This document shows positions 31,064 to 42,184 of a stretch of DNA of 64,000 nucleotides, in pieces. The DNA comes from Streptomyces tuirus. Its GTDB lineage: Bacteria; Actinomycetota; Actinomycetes; Streptomycetales; Streptomycetaceae. The notes beneath the pieces were generated by a model. That model worked only from the letters and a program-made list of their open reading frames with translations. It had not been told where the DNA came from and made no database searches. Within the stretch, counting starts at the first letter, position 1. Every line of letters begins with the position of its first letter. Location of the stretch: NCBI GenBank assembly GCA_018195615.1, contig JAGTPG010000001.1, forward strand, positions 496,001-560,000, written 5' to 3'. The position numbers and the translations under genes were made by a program.

Positions 31064-32699
31064 CGCTCGGTCACCTTGCCGTCCGCCACCTCCAGGCGGC
31101 GGGTCACGTGTACGGCGTCCAGCATGCGGCGGTCGTGGGTGACGAGGAGGAGCGTGCCCTCGTAGGAGTCGAGGGCCGACTCCAGTTGTTCGATGGCGGG
31201 CAGGTCGAGGTGGTTGGTCGGCTCGTCGAGGACGAGGAGGTTGACGCCTCTGCCCTGGAGGAGCGCCAGGGCGGCTCTGGTGCGCTCGCCCGGGAGAGCG
31301 TCGCCGCGGGGCGCAGGACGTGATCGGTCTTGAGGCCGAACTTGGCCAGGAGGGTGCGGACCTCGACCGGTTCGGTGTCCGGGACGGCCGCGCGGAACGC
31401 GTCGACCAGCGGCTCCTGGCCGTGGAACAGCTTGCGGGCCTGGTCGACCTCGCCGAGCAGGACGCCCGAGCCGAGCGCGGAGTGTCCGGCGTCCAGCGGG
31501 ACGCGGCCGAGCAGGGCGGCGAGCAGCGTGGACTTGCCGGCGCCGTTGGCGCCGGTCACGGCGACCCGGTCCGCCCAGTCGATCTGGAGGGACACCGGGC
31601 CGAGGACGAAGTCGCCGCGGCGCACCTCGGCGTCGCGCAGGGTCGCCACGATCGCGCCCGAGCGGGGTGCGGCGGCGATCTCCATGCGCAGTTCCCACTC
31701 CTTGCGGGGCTCCTCGACGACCTCCAGCCGCTCGATCATGCGCTGGGTCTGCCGGGCCTTCGCGGCCTGTTTCTCGCTGGCCTCGCTGCGGAACTTGCGG
31801 CCGATCTTGTCGTTGTCGTCGCCCGCCTTGCGGCGCGCGTTCTTCACGCCCTTGTCCATCCAGGCGCGCTGCGTCTGGGCCCGGTCCTGGAGGGCCGCCT
31901 TCTTGTCGGCGTACTCCTCGTACTCGTCGCGGGCGTGCCGGCGGGCGACGTCCCGTTCCTCGAGGTAGGCGTCGTAGCCGCCGCCGTAGAGGTTGATCTG
32001 CCGCTGGGCGAGGTCGAGTTCGAGGACCTTGGTGACGGTGCGGGTGAGGAACTCGCGGTCGTGGCTGACGACCACCGTCCCGGCGCGCAGGCCGCTCACG
32101 AAGCGTTCGAGGCGCTCCAGGCCGTCCAGGTCGAGGTCGTTGGTCGGCTCGTCGAGGAGGAAGACGTCGTAGCGGGACAGCAGGAGGGAGGCGAGTTGGG
32201 CGCGGGCCGCCTGGCCGCCGGACAGGCTCGTCATCGGCTGGTCCAGGTCGACCGCGAGGCCGAGCGAGTCGGCGATCTCCTCGGCGCGTTCGTCGAGGTC
32301 GGGGCCGCCGAGTCCGAGCCAGCGCTCCAGGCTCGTGGCGTAGGCGTCGTCGGCGCCGGGCGCCCCGTCCACCAGGGCCTGCGTCGCCTCGTCCATGATC
32401 CGCTGGGCCTCGGCGACGCCGGTGCGGCGGGCCAGGAACGCCCTCACGGTCTCTCCGGGGCGGCGGTCCGGCTCCTGCGGCAGGTGGCCGACGGTGGCGC
32501 TCGGCGGGGACAGGCGCAGCTCGCCCTGCTCGGGTGCGGTGAGTCCGGCGAGCATCCTGAGCAGGGTGGACTTGCCCGCGCCGTTGGCTCCGACCAGTCC
32601 GATCACGTCGCCGGGCGCGACGACGAGGTCGAGGCCGGTGAACAAGGAGCGGTCGCCGTGGCCGGCGGCGAGGTTCTTGGCGACGAGGGTGGCAGTCAT
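31060..32699 (-). CDS. ABC-F family ATPase (one frameshift)
   Basis: Soluble tandem-ATPase of the ribosome-associated ABC-F class. Both cassettes are present: GANGAGKSTLLRML, SLSGGQAARAQLASLLLSR and LLDEPTNDLDLD in the first; GANGAGKSTLLAALLG and VLDEPTNHLDLP in the second, separated by a charged linker rich in Lys/Arg (about residues 255-335). The second signature reads TLSPGERTRAALALL after restoring one base at about 31293 (CTCTCCCGGGCG for CTCTCCCCGGGCG). Restored length 546 aa. It may be a translation factor or antibiotic-protection protein; no leader uORF is visible here, unlike the second ABC-F gene at 57111. Confidence 0.88.
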
Positions 32700-32760
32700 C
32701 AGGTCGCTGATCCTAATGGCCGCCGCGGGCGGTTCGCGTGCCGGTTCTCCGCGTCCGTTC

Positions 32761-33782
32761 TCAGTGGGGTACGGCGGTCACCAGCACGCTCGTTGAGGTG
32801 CGCGCCACCAAGTAGGACTGTCCCTTCACCGCCTTGGCGTCGAGGGCGATGCGGTGGCGGCCCGGTTCGAGGACGCCGTCGAAGATCTGGTGGGTGTGGG
32901 GGCGGGCGAGCCGGTCGAGGCGGTACGCGGTGAGCGTGATCCGGCAGGCGGAGGTGACGTCGACGTCCGCCGTGCCGCTGTCGGCGGTCAGCCCGGTGAG
33001 GCGGCGCTGATCGACCGGGCTGCGGTCGAGGGCGTGTTCGATCTGGGCGACGAGGAGGGGGACGATCGGGGCGAGGCCGTCCACGTAGGCGACCGGGACC
33101 CGGGCGAGTTCGAAGGCGCGGCGGACGGCGGCACGTTCCCGCTCACCGATGCCGCGGCCGAAGGCGACGGCGGCGTAGCCGCGCAGTTCGTCGGCGGGCA
33201 CCGCGTCGGCGTCGTGGGCGATGTCGGCGCCGACGCCGATCGTGCGCAACGCCGCGGCGAGCCTGGCCAGGACGGCGACACGGGCGCCGATCAGCAGGAC
33301 GCGGCGCCGGGCGTCCGGGACGGAGTCGTCGAGCAGGGCGCTCAGGGCCGCGCGGTACTCGTCGCCGCGGAAGCGGAACGGGCCGATGCCGTAGTAACCG
33401 TTGAGGTCCAGGTCGGCGTGTACGTCGGTCTGCCAGGCGAAGTCCCGCCAGATGAAGTCCTCGCCGTCCCGGCGGATGACCGCGGTGACGGCGCCGCAGG
33501 CCAGGTCCTCGCACTCCGGGCAGCCGTAGACGACGTACCGGCCGTCCGGGAGGGGGCCGGGCTCTCCAGGAGCAGGCTGCGGACCTGTGCCGTGAAGATC
33601 GCCGGTGGTACGTCGGAGGCGAGCGGGGAGACCGCGTCGAGGTCGGAGAGCTGGAACAGCAGCGGGCGTCCGTCGACGATGAAGTCCACGAAGTCCCGGT
33701 GGACCTGGAAACCACCGTCGGTGCGGACTCCGCCGGCCCGCATGGCGGGTGCCAGGCCGAAGGTCGCGTACTCGGCACACAT
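32761..33782 (-). CDS. uncharacterised protein, 340 aa (one frameshift)
   Basis: I do not recognise this protein. From ATG 33782 it reads MCAEYATFGLAPAMRAGGVR, then a segment with paired cysteines (YGCPECEDLACGAV), FIWRDFAWQTDV, GPFRFRGDEYRAAL, an alpha/beta middle (RRVLLIGARVAVLARLAAAL) and a beta-rich C-terminus. The CxxC...C arrangement could bind a metal. A C is missing from a run at about 33554 (GCCCCCTCCCGG, needed to read PAPLPDGRYVVYG). It is divergent from D-amino acid oxidase across 66 bp. No signal peptide or membrane segments. Confidence 0.65.
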
Positions 33783-33848
33783 ACGGTGAGTATCCCCACA
33801 CCGCCCGTGATGTGAGCACGGCATGACACATTCCGCTAATGTCCGCGC

Positions 33849-34799
33849 ATGGCTGGGGAACAGAGTGACGAGATCGTGGTGGTCGGCGGCGGGGTCGTCG
33901 GGCTCACGACCGCGGTGGTTCTCGCCGAGCGCGGGCGGCGGGTGCGGGTGTGGACGCGGGACTCCGTCGAGGCGACCACCTCCGTGGTCGCGGGCGCGCT
34001 GTGGTGGCCGTACCGGGTCGAGCCGGTCGCGGCTGCGCGGGTGTGGGCGTTGCGGTCGCTGGAGGTGTACCAGGAGCTGGCGGCGCGGGCCGGGCGGAGC
34101 GGCGTACGCGTGGTCGAAGGGGTACTGGGTGAGACACGTCTCGACGAGGTCGACGGGTGGCTGTCGGGGCGGGTGCCCGAGCTGCGCGCGGCCTCGGCCG
34201 GGGAGTACGCGGGGACCGGGCTACGGACCCGGCTGCCGCTCATCGACATGCCGGCGCATCTTCCGTGGCTGCGGGAGCGGTTCGTGGCGGCCGGCGGGGT
34301 GGTCGAGGCGCGCAGTGTTTCGTCGTTCGCGGAGGTCGAGGCACCGGTCGTGATCAACTGCACGGGCCTGGCCGCGAGGGAGCTGGTGCCGGACGAGTCC
34401 GTGCGGCCCGTCCGTGGGCAACTGGTCGTCGTCGAGAACCCCGGTATCGACACCTGGCTGGTCTCCACGGACGCGGCCGGAGAGCACGCGTACATGTTCC
34501 CGCAGCCGGGCGGGCTCGTCCTCGGCGGTACGGCGGAGGAGGACGACTGGTCGCTGGAGCCCGACCCCGCGACCGCCGAGGCGATCGTCCGCCGCTGTGC
34601 CGCCCTGCGGCCGGAGATCACGGGGGCGCGTGTGCTGGCCCACCGGGTCGGGCTGCGCCCCACCCGGCCGGCGGTCCGCCTGGACCGCGAGCCGCTCCCG
34701 GACGGACGCCTGCTGGTGCACAATTACGGCCATGGCGGCGCGGGGGTGACGGTGGCCTGGGGGTGCGCGGAGGAGGCGGCTCGACTGGCACTCACCTGA
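33849..34799 (+). CDS. D-amino acid oxidase
   Basis: FAD-dependent oxidase of the DAAO/DASPO family, 316 aa and intact. EIVVVGGGVVGLTTAVVLAERG binds FAD; VVAGALWWPY, VINCTGLAARELV, RPVRGQLVVVENPG and the C-terminal signature LVHNYGHGGAGVTVAWGCAEEAARL are all DAAO landmarks. The conserved substrate-binding Arg is probably in VGLRPTRPAVRLD. The annotated S. coelicolor DAAO is, from memory, SCO6740. TAATGT lies 6 bp before the ATG, so the transcript could be nearly leaderless, but I see no good -35. Confidence 0.95.
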   Translation: MAGEQSDEIVVVGGGVVGLTTAVVLAERGRRVRVWTRDSVEATTSVVAGALWWPYRVEPVAAARVWALRSLEVYQELAARAGRSGVRVVEGVLGETRLDEVDGWLSGRVPELRAASAGEYAGTGLRTRLPLIDMPAHLPWLRERFVAAGGVVEARSVSSFAEVEAPVVINCTGLAARELVPDESVRPVRGQLVVVENPGIDTWLVSTDAAGEHAYMFPQPGGLVLGGTAEEDDWSLEPDPATAEAIVRRCAALRPEITGARVLAHRVGLRPTRPAVRLDREPLPDGRLLVHNYGHGGAGVTVAWGCAEEAARLALT

Positions 34800-34880
34800 G
34801 GCCCGCGGCCGACCCGGACGCCCCTCCGACCGCAGACAGCCCGGCACACCGACGGCCAGCCCCGGCTACCGGACTCCGGC

Positions 34881-35119
34881 TTCCGGCTTCCGGCTTCCGG
34901 CTTCCGGCTTCCGGCTTCCGGGCTACGGGCTACGGGCTACGGGCTACGGGCTACGGGCTACGGCTACGGCTACGGCTACGGTTTCGACATCCGGCATCCG
35001 GCTCCCGGGCCCACGCATCCGGGTCACGGCTTCGACAGTCGGCATCCGGCTCCAGGGTCCACGCATCCGGCTCCCGGACTACGGGCTACGGGCTACGGGC
35101 TACGGGCCACGGGCTACGG
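34881..35119. repeat. block of short and medium tandem repeats
   Basis: Directly readable arrays: TTCCGGC x5 (34881-34915), GCTACGG x6 (34922-34963), CTACGG x3 (34964-34981), an imperfect 48-bp unit twice (34983-35030 and 35031-35078; 36 of the first 40 positions identical), then six more GCTACGG-type units, two of them with one change (35078-35119). The block starts 80 bp after the oxidase stop. Reading frames run through it but only as repetitive Arg/Gly/Ser/Leu-rich peptides without a start signal, so I treat it as non-coding. Confidence 0.95.
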
Positions 35120-35350
35120 CTGACGACCCATGAGCCCTGGTATGCGTGCACCCGGCCGACAACACGCGAAATCCCGGCCCGAACGCCCCCCGGCCCGAGG
35201 CGCCCGGGCCACTGGGGCGGGATGCCCGAGGGGTAAGCGGTCGGTCGCCAGGGGCGGGTGGTTGGTCCGGGGGCAGGCGCCCCGGCCAGCCGGGGGCGGC
35301 CCCGCCCGGGCCCCAGGGATTTGCGACCCGCCGCAGGCACCCCGCGGGCA
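35120..35350. other. GC-rich intergenic region, no gene recognised
   Basis: Very GC-rich sequence between the repeat block and the BCCT terminator, with several short self-complementary stretches (for example around 35270-35320). No start codon with a ribosome binding site and no conserved protein sequence on either strand. Confidence 0.5.
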
Positions 35351-35392
35351 GGGCCGGGTGTCCCGGACCGAGAGATCCGGGGCGCCCGGCCC
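35351..35392 (-). terminator. long hairpin terminator after the BCCT gene
   Basis: 17-bp arms (35351-35367 and 35376-35392) fully paired if two G-U pairs are allowed, loop of 8. It begins 7 bp beyond the minus-strand stop at 35399. Confidence 0.8.
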
Positions 35393-35398
35393 TCCGGC

Positions 35399-37138
35399 TC
35401 AGTGCTTGCCGATCGGGTCGCCTTCCACGTCCGGGCCGCGGCCCGGGCCGACGCGGAACTCGAACTCGCCGTCGTACTTCTTGTGGCCTTCGATGACGGC
35501 CTGTTCGACGGCCTCGGAGCCCATCTGTTCGCGGACCATGACCGGGTCGCGGCGCAGGTCGCGCATGAGGGCGACGCACATGAAGATCATCACGATGACG
35601 AACGGGGCCGCCGCGAGGATCGTGAGGTTCTGCAGGCCGGTCAGAGCGTCGCCCTGACCGCTTCCGACGAGGAGCATGATCGCGGCCACCGCACCGGTGA
35701 CCACACCCCAGAACACGACCACGAAGCGGCCGGGTTCCAGCGCGCCCCTCTGTGAGAGGGTGCCCATGACGATCGACGCCGCGTCGGCGCCCGACACGAA
35801 GAAGATGCCGACCAGGATCATCACGAGCAGGCTCGTGACGGTCGCGATGGGGAACTGCTGGAGCACGTCGAAGAGCTGGCCCTCAGGGGTCGCCTCCTTT
35901 CCGAGCTGCCCCTCTTCCTGCATCTTCATCGCCGAGCCGCCGAAGATCGCGAACCAGACCAGGCTGACCGTGCTGGGCACGAGGATGACGCCGCCGACGA
36001 ACTGCCGGATGGTCCGGCCCCGGCTGATACGGGCGATGAACATGCCGACGAACGGGGTCCAGGAGATCCACCAGGCCCAGTAGAAGACGGTCCAGCTGCC
36101 CAGCCAGTCCGCGACACCCTCCCCGCCGCTGGCCTCCGTCCGGCCGGCCAGCTGGGGCAGGTCGCCGAGGTAGGCGAAGACGGACGTCGGCAGCAGGTCG
36201 AGGACGATGATGGTCGGGCCCGCCACGAACACGAACAGGGCGAGGATCAGCGCCAGCACCATGTTGGTGTTGGACAGCCACTGGATGCCCTTCTCCACGC
36301 CGGAGACCGCGGACGCGACGAAGGCCAGGGTCAGCACCGCGATGATCGTGACGAGCAGCCCGGTGCTCACCTTGTCCATCCAGTTCAGCTCCTGCACACC
36401 GGAGCCGATCTGCAGCGCGCCCAGCCCCAGTGAGGCGGCGGATCCGAAGATGGTCGCGACGATCGCGAGGATGTCGATCACGCGGCCGGCCGTGCCGTTC
36501 GCGTGCTTCTTGCCGATGAGCGGGGTGAAGACGGCGCTTATGGTCTGGCGCCGCCGCCTGCGGAAGGTGCTGTAGGCGATGGCGAGACCCACCACCGCGT
36601 AGATCGCCCAGGGATGGAGCGTCCAGTGGAACAGGGTGGTGGCCATGGCCGTCTCCATGCGATCGCCGGAGTCGGCCGGGTTTGTCCCCGGCGGGGGCGC
36701 CGAGTAGTGCGACAGCGGCTCGCTCACACCGTAGAACATCAGGCCGATGCCCATGCCCGCGCTGAACATCATGGCGACCCAGGACACCGTGCGGAACTCG
36801 GGCTCCTCGCCCTCGGCTCCGAGGTGGATACGGCCGTAGCGGCTGGCCGCGAGCCACAGCGCGAACACCACGAAGCCGGAGGCGGCGAGCATGAACGCCC
36901 AGCCGCCGTTGTGCATCAGCCCGCTGAGCATGCTGGTGGAGACGCTTTCCAGCGAGTCGGTGGCCGCGGCACCCCAGACCACGAAGGCGAGGGTGAGCAC
37001 GGCCGTGACCCCGAAGACGATGCGGTCGGTTCTGGGCCGTTCCTGACCGGGGAGGCCCGCTTCCGAACCCGGAAGCGCGGCTCCCCATGCGGTTCTTGAT
37101 CGCTTGGTCGGTCGTGCGTCACTGGCGGCACCTTTCAT
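35399..37138 (-). CDS. BCCT-family betaine/carnitine/choline or ectoine transporter
   Basis: 579-aa intact membrane protein of the BetP/OpuD/EctP family with about 12 hydrophobic segments. The family signature is clear: SAGMGIGLMFYGVSEPLSHY in the first third and FYWAWWISWTPFVGMFIARISRGRTIRQF in segment 8. The cytoplasmic tails are charged (N-terminal about 40 aa; C-terminal RDLRRDPVMVREQ... EFEFRVG), as in osmoregulated members. It most likely imports a compatible solute using sodium or proton motive force; the ligand cannot be fixed from sequence. It is monocistronic between a terminator and a 70-bp gap. Confidence 0.92.
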   Translation of the reverse strand: MKGAASDARPTKRSRTAWGAALPGSEAGLPGQERPRTDRIVFGVTAVLTLAFVVWGAAATDSLESVSTSMLSGLMHNGGWAFMLAASGFVVFALWLAASRYGRIHLGAEGEEPEFRTVSWVAMMFSAGMGIGLMFYGVSEPLSHYSAPPPGTNPADSGDRMETAMATTLFHWTLHPWAIYAVVGLAIAYSTFRRRRRQTISAVFTPLIGKKHANGTAGRVIDILAIVATIFGSAASLGLGALQIGSGVQELNWMDKVSTGLLVTIIAVLTLAFVASAVSGVEKGIQWLSNTNMVLALILALFVFVAGPTIIVLDLLPTSVFAYLGDLPQLAGRTEASGGEGVADWLGSWTVFYWAWWISWTPFVGMFIARISRGRTIRQFVGGVILVPSTVSLVWFAIFGGSAMKMQEEGQLGKEATPEGQLFDVLQQFPIATVTSLLVMILVGIFFVSGADAASIVMGTLSQRGALEPGRFVVVFWGVVTGAVAAIMLLVGSGQGDALTGLQNLTILAAAPFVIVMIFMCVALMRDLRRDPVMVREQMGSEAVEQAVIEGHKKYDGEFEFRVGPGRGPDVEGDPIGKH

Positions 37139-37204
37139 TGGGACATTGGAGGGACGTAAGTCCTCCGTAACGCCCCTACCACGTGTGGCGCAATTTCACC
37201 CCCC

Positions 37205-38478
37205 TCAACATTGCGTTTCGGGAACGGCTGCCGTCAGGTGATACGTGGCACGCTCGTCCAGCAGCAGCGGGACGAGCCCCCGCAGGGACTGCCGCAGAGG
37301 TACGAGCGCGCCCTCGCCGGACTTTCGTACGCGCACACCGTGCAGCGCGAGTTCGTCTCCGAACTCGGCGAACTGCGCTGCCGTGAGCCGGTAGCCGCAG
37401 GGCGGGTTCTCGATCACGTCCGCCGGTTCGGGCGGGTCGTTGTCGGCGCCGCCGACGTAGACGGGGCCGGTGTCGGCCCAACCCTCGAGCCGGGCCCTGC
37501 CGGTGGCCGCCTCGACCGCTCCGCGACGCTGGTCGGCGTAGGTGAACAGGCCCTTGAGCGCGTCCAGTTGGGAGGTGACCCGGCGCCGGTTGTTCAGCGC
37601 CTCGTCCTCCTTCTCCGCGTCGGTGAGCGGATCCACGCGGCTCTCGATGAGCAGTCCCACCGCATGCTTCACACCGGACATATTGCGCAGAATGCGCTCC
37701 TGCCCGTCTCCGGCGACCTGCTTGACCGGCTCGCCGGTCTCGGGTCGGTCCAGATGCCGTAGGTCCCGGTGGAGTGGCCGGCCCGCTGTGCGGCGGGGCG
37801 GACGTACGCCGCGGAGAGGGTGTTCGCCTCGTCATGGACCGCCTCGTGGGTGTTGAGGTTGCGCGGCCACAGGTCGAAGAGGTCCTTGTCGTAATAGGGG
37901 GGCGTGGCGCCGTACTCGTGCAGGTCGTAGACGAGGTCGGGGCGCTGGTCGCGGATGAGCGCGGCCAGTGCCCGGCCTTCGGCGGTCCGCAGGGCGAGGT
38001 GGTCGCGGTTGATGTCGACGCCGTCGCTGTTGCCGCGGGTGCCGGCGGCCCGGCCGTCGGGGTTGGCGGTGGGCACGACGAGGACCGTGGTGCGGTCCAG
38101 GAAGCGCCGGATGCGGCTGTCGCGGGTGTGGGCCAGGTCACGGACGGTGGTCAGGCAGGCTTCCCGGCCGGAGGGTTCGTCGCCGTGCTGGCTGCACACG
38201 AGCAGCACCTTGTTCGGGGTCGGGCCGGTGCCGATCCGGACGAGCTGGAGCGGACGGCCCTGCTTCGTCGTACCGAAGCGGGTCAGCGAGACGCGGCTGC
38301 TGGACCGGTCCACGGTCCTGAGGAAGTCCTGTTCCTCGGGCTGGGTCGTCCAGCGCGCGCCGTGGGTCTGCTCGAAGCCGGTGCGCGGCGGTGAGTCGGT
38401 GGTGGCCCGGGCCGGCACGGCGACCAGGGATGCGGCGAGTGCCGCGGCGGTCAGGGTCAGAGCGCGGACGCGGGTCAC
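37205..38478 (-). CDS. secreted M14 family zinc carboxypeptidase (one frameshift)
   Basis: Signal peptide at the start ([21 protein letters not shown]), then the M14 zinc site: [13 protein letters not shown] provides the His and Glu ligands (HxxE), [22 protein letters not shown] is the substrate-binding Asn-Arg region, and [15 protein letters not shown] holds the third zinc His. One base is missing at about 37741 (GACCCGAGACC for GACCCGGAGACC, needed to read [12 protein letters not shown]). Restored length 424 aa. The GTG start overlaps the S15 peptidase stop as GTGA, so the two exopeptidases are co-translated. Confidence 0.88.
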
Positions 38479-40430
38479 TGGCTTCCCTCCGGGACGCGGT
38501 GAGTGGTGCGCGGCTCCCGTACGCCGTCCAGGAGGCCGGCGTCGGGCAGGGCCGACGCGGCACCTGTGGTGGCGCGGGCGAAGGCGGTGGCTCCGCCGAC
38601 GAACGGCACGCGCGCCGAGGTGCGGGACAGGTCGAGCGTGAGCTGCGGCCTGTCGGCGGGAGGGTCGATGAGGCCCTTGTCGGTGCCCGCGACGATCAGT
38701 GCCAGGCGGTGGCCTTGGGGCACGACGTGGTCGGTCGCCGCGAGGTCGAGGGTGATCGTGTAGCGCTTGCCCGGGGTGAGCGTGGAACCCTTCAGGTCCG
38801 AGGCGTGGTTGCCGAGGTCGGCCCAGCCGCGGCTGACGACCGTGTAGTCGACGTCGGCGGTCTTCGCCTGCGTCTCCTTGAAGCAGGAGCTGTCGCCGGC
38901 GGAGCTCGCGCCCCAGCAGGTGCGGTCGGTGAGGGTGGTGATGCCTTCGCCGCCGTCGGCGTAGTCGCGGATGGTGGCGGGGCCGACGTCCACGAGGACG
39001 GCGGAGAGATGAGCGGTCGGCGTGGAGGGCGTGGCGGTGACCGTGACCTCGGAGGAGCCGGACAGGCGCAGGTCGCGGCTGAGCGGCCGGGTGACGAAAC
39101 CGGCCTTCTCCGGTGTCGACTTGTCGATCTGCGTGGCCCAGTCGGTCTCGCTCAGGTTCGGGTCGTCGGTGAACGTCTCGGTCCCGTGGCCGCGGTGCAG
39201 ACCGAGGGTGCCTACGCCGGCCCGGTCGCCGCTGTCGGGGCGCAGGGTGGCGGCACGGGTGCCGTTCGGCGGCCAGACCTTGGAGGTGGTCCACTGGTCG
39301 GGCTCGCGTTCGATGTCGGCCATGGGCTCGCGGTCGATGCCGTTGTCGTAGCCCATGAGCTCGTGGTCGAACCAGCGGTGCAGCGTCTCGACCCATTCCG
39401 CACGCCGGAAGTCGAAGGGGTCGACGTGGCCCGTTTGGGAGAGCCAGATCTTGCGCTCCACGCCGTTCTTCGCGAGGGCGTCCCACCACTGGCCGACGTG
39501 CTTCATCCGCACGTTGAGGTCCTGCATGCCGTGGATCAGGAAGACACTGGCCCTGACCTTGCGCGCGGCCTTGACGTAGTCGCGCTCGGTCCACAGCGGC
39601 GTCCAGTCGCCGGTGCGCGGGGCGCCGTCGACGAGCTTCTGCTGCACGGCGCCGCACTTGGCGCGGGCGTCGGGGCTGTTGACGTAGTCGGACAGCCACT
39701 CGGGGCCGGAGTCGTACAGCGGGGCGCCCTGCTGGAAGTAGTAGTCGTACCAGGAGGAGATGGCGCTGATCGGGACGATGGTCTTCAGGCCCTTGACGCC
39801 CGTCGCGGCGACGCCGCCCGCGATGGTGCCGTCCCAGCTCTTGCCGATCATGCCGGTTCTGCCGTTGGTCCAGCCGACCTTGGCGCGGGTGGTGCCCGTG
39901 CGGGTGGTGTAGGCCTTGGCGCGGCCGTTCAGCCAGTCGACGACGGCCTTCGCGGACTGGATGTCGGAGCGTCCGCCGACGTCGACGCAGCCGTCGGAGC
40001 GATTGGTTCCGGCCAGGTCCACGCCGACGAAGGCGTAGCCGCGCGGCACGAAATAGTTGTCGTAGTACAGCGGCATCTGCGTGACGTCGCCGTTCGCGTC
40101 GTACGTCTTCTTCTGGCTCTCGTTGCCGCGTCCGCAGCAGGAGTAGTACGGGCTGGCGTCCATGATGACGGGGACCTTGCGGCCCAGCCGGGCGGGTTCG
40201 CGGGGGCGGACGATGTCGACGGCGACCCGGTCGGCCCTTCCGTCGCGGTCGCCGTCGAGTCCGGTGTCCACCCAGACGGCCTCGCGGATGGCGTTCTCGT
40301 ACGAGTGGACGGGTTGGCTCTCCCGCGGGGCGGCTTCTGCCGCGGCCGGGGTGAGCAGCGTGGCCAACAGGGCGGCCGTGGCCGCCGTCGCGAGCGGTCT
40401 CCAGGTCGTGAAGCGCGTGCGTTTCGGCAT
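38475..40430 (-). CDS. secreted Xaa-Pro dipeptidyl-peptidase (S15/CocE family)
   Basis: 651-aa intact serine peptidase. A signal peptide ([22 protein letters not shown]) leads into the S15 core: [32 protein letters not shown], the nucleophile elbow [18 protein letters not shown] (Ser about residue 200), Asp in [15 protein letters not shown] and His in [14 protein letters not shown]. The C-terminal beta-sandwich ([20 protein letters not shown]) is the jelly-roll of this family. It would remove N-terminal Xaa-Pro dipeptides from extracellular peptides, complementing the downstream M14 and divergent M1 enzymes. Confidence 0.93.
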   Translation of the reverse strand: MPKRTRFTTWRPLATAATAALLATLLTPAAAEAAPRESQPVHSYENAIREAVWVDTGLDGDRDGRADRVAVDIVRPREPARLGRKVPVIMDASPYYSCCGRGNESQKKTYDANGDVTQMPLYYDNYFVPRGYAFVGVDLAGTNRSDGCVDVGGRSDIQSAKAVVDWLNGRAKAYTTRTGTTRAKVGWTNGRTGMIGKSWDGTIAGGVAATGVKGLKTIVPISAISSWYDYYFQQGAPLYDSGPEWLSDYVNSPDARAKCGAVQQKLVDGAPRTGDWTPLWTERDYVKAARKVRASVFLIHGMQDLNVRMKHVGQWWDALAKNGVERKIWLSQTGHVDPFDFRRAEWVETLHRWFDHELMGYDNGIDREPMADIEREPDQWTTSKVWPPNGTRAATLRPDSGDRAGVGTLGLHRGHGTETFTDDPNLSETDWATQIDKSTPEKAGFVTRPLSRDLRLSGSSEVTVTATPSTPTAHLSAVLVDVGPATIRDYADGGEGITTLTDRTCWGASSAGDSSCFKETQAKTADVDYTVVSRGWADLGNHASDLKGSTLTPGKRYTITLDLAATDHVVPQGHRLALIVAGTDKGLIDPPADRPQLTLDLSRTSARVPFVGGATAFARATTGAASALPDAGLLDGVREPRTTHRVPEGSQ

Positions 40431-40629
40431 GGCCGGACGCTACATCGGTCAACTCTTGTTCAGAAGAGGGCACCTGACGGACCGGCGTGTCCAGGGTGCC
40501 CCCCGGGGACAGGGGTCCCATGTCGGCCGAATGGCGATCGTGTGACAGCAGGGGCCATGGACATGACCAGGGGCACAGGAGTCAATAGGCTCCGGAAAGA
40601 CTTCGGGACCCTACGACTTGGAGTTTTGC

Positions 40630-42152
40630 GTGCACCGCAGAATCATCGCGCCGGGAGCCCTGACGGCGGCCGTTCTCCTGCTGGCGATCCCGGCATCGGC
40701 CGCGTCCTACTCCCCCGGCGCGCCGGGCATTGGTGACCCCTACTACCCGGCCTACGGCAACGGCGGATACGACGTCTCCCACTACGATCTCAGGCTGAAG
40801 TACCAGCCGGCCACGGACGAACTCGAGGGCACGGCGACCCTCGTCGCCCGGACCACGCAGGACCTGTCACGCTTCAACCTGGACTTCCTGCTGGACGTCG
40901 GCGAGGTACGCGTCAACGGCGCCAAGGCCTCGTTCCGGACGACGGGCGAACACGAGCTGGAGATCACGCCGAAGACCCCGCTCGCCAAGGGCACGCCCGT
41001 CACGGTCGTCGTGCGCTACCGCGGAGTGCCGTCGTCGAAGCAGGCGTACGGCTTCACCAGCTGGCACCGCACTCCGGACGGCGGTGTCGCGGCGAACGAG
41101 CCCGAGGCGGCGGCGTGGTGGTTCCCGAGCAACGACCACCCGCTCGACAAGGCCACCTACGACGTGTCCGTGCTGGTCCCGGACGGCACGCAGGCCATCT
41201 CCAACGGCACGCTCCAGTCGACCGGTTCACGCCTCGGCTGGACCCGCTGGAACTGGCGCTCCGACAAGCCGCAGGCCACGTATCTCGCCACGCTCGCGGT
41301 CGGGAAGTTCGACATCACGTCGGGCGCGACCGAGAGCGGCATCCCGGTCCTCAACGCCTACAGCAAGGATCTGGGCGGGAACGCCGGCGCCGCACGGGCG
41401 AGTCTCGAACGGACCGGTGAGGTCGCGGACTTCCTGACCGGGTACTTCGGGCCGTACCCCTACAACGCGCTCGGCGGATACGTGCCGAACACGACCACCG
41501 GGTATGCCCTGGAGACCCAGACCCGGCCGTACTACAGCCCGCGGCAGTTCGCGAACGGGTCGAACGTGTCCGTCGTCGTCCACGAGCTGGCGCACCAGTG
41601 GTACGGGGACGCGGTGTCCCTCAAGCGCTGGGAGGACATCTGGATCAACGAGGGGTTCGCCCGGTACGCGCAGTGGCTGTGGTCCGAGCACGAGGGCGAG
41701 GGCACGACACAGGAACTCGCCGACTACGTGTACGCCTCGCATCCGGCGGACGACCCGTTCTGGACGGTGAAGCCCGGCGATCCGGGCCCCGACAACCAGT
41801 TCGACATCGCGGTCTACGACCGGGGGCGCTCGCCGTGCAGGCGCTGCGCAACGAGATCGGGGACGAGGCGTTCTTCGCGATCCTCAAGGGCTGGCCCCAG
41901 AAGTACGCCCACGGCAACGCATCGGTCGCCGACTTCCAGCGGTACGCCGAGGAGGTGTCCGGCAAGCCTCTGGCCGCCCTGTTCGACACGTGGCTGTTCC
42001 AGCCGTCCAAGCCGACGGCAGCGGCGGCCCGGACCGCGTCCGTCGCGAAGGCCGGCGGACCGGCGACGCAGCCGAAGTCATGGAAGAAGATCGCCGCGAC
42101 GAACGACGTACACGAGCACGCGGAGCGGGGCCACGGGGGGCACCGGCACTGA
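40630..42152 (+). CDS. secreted M1-family metallopeptidase (one frameshift)
   Basis: Gluzincin aminopeptidase-type protein with signal peptide (PGALTAAVLLLAIPASAAS). The active site is VVVHELAHQWYGDAV (HExxH) with the third zinc ligand Glu in EDIWINEGFARYAQWL. The usual N-terminal saddle domain (YDVSHYDLRLKYQP) is present, but the long C-terminal helical domain of full aminopeptidases is short here. A G is missing from a run at about 41825 (GACCGGGGGCGC), needed to read YDRGALAVQALRNEIG. The C-terminus is His-rich (HEHAERGHGGHRH). The start is GTG 40630 after GGAG. Restored length 507 aa. Confidence 0.9.
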
Positions 42153-42184
42153 CGCGCCTCAGTCCCGCACAGCTGCGGGCAGTC

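Noticed and set aside
34157..35236. A long plus-strand frame running through the oxidase gene and the tandem repeats
   Set aside because: It overlaps the true oxidase frame and becomes pure repeat translation. No start signal or domain supports a repeat protein.
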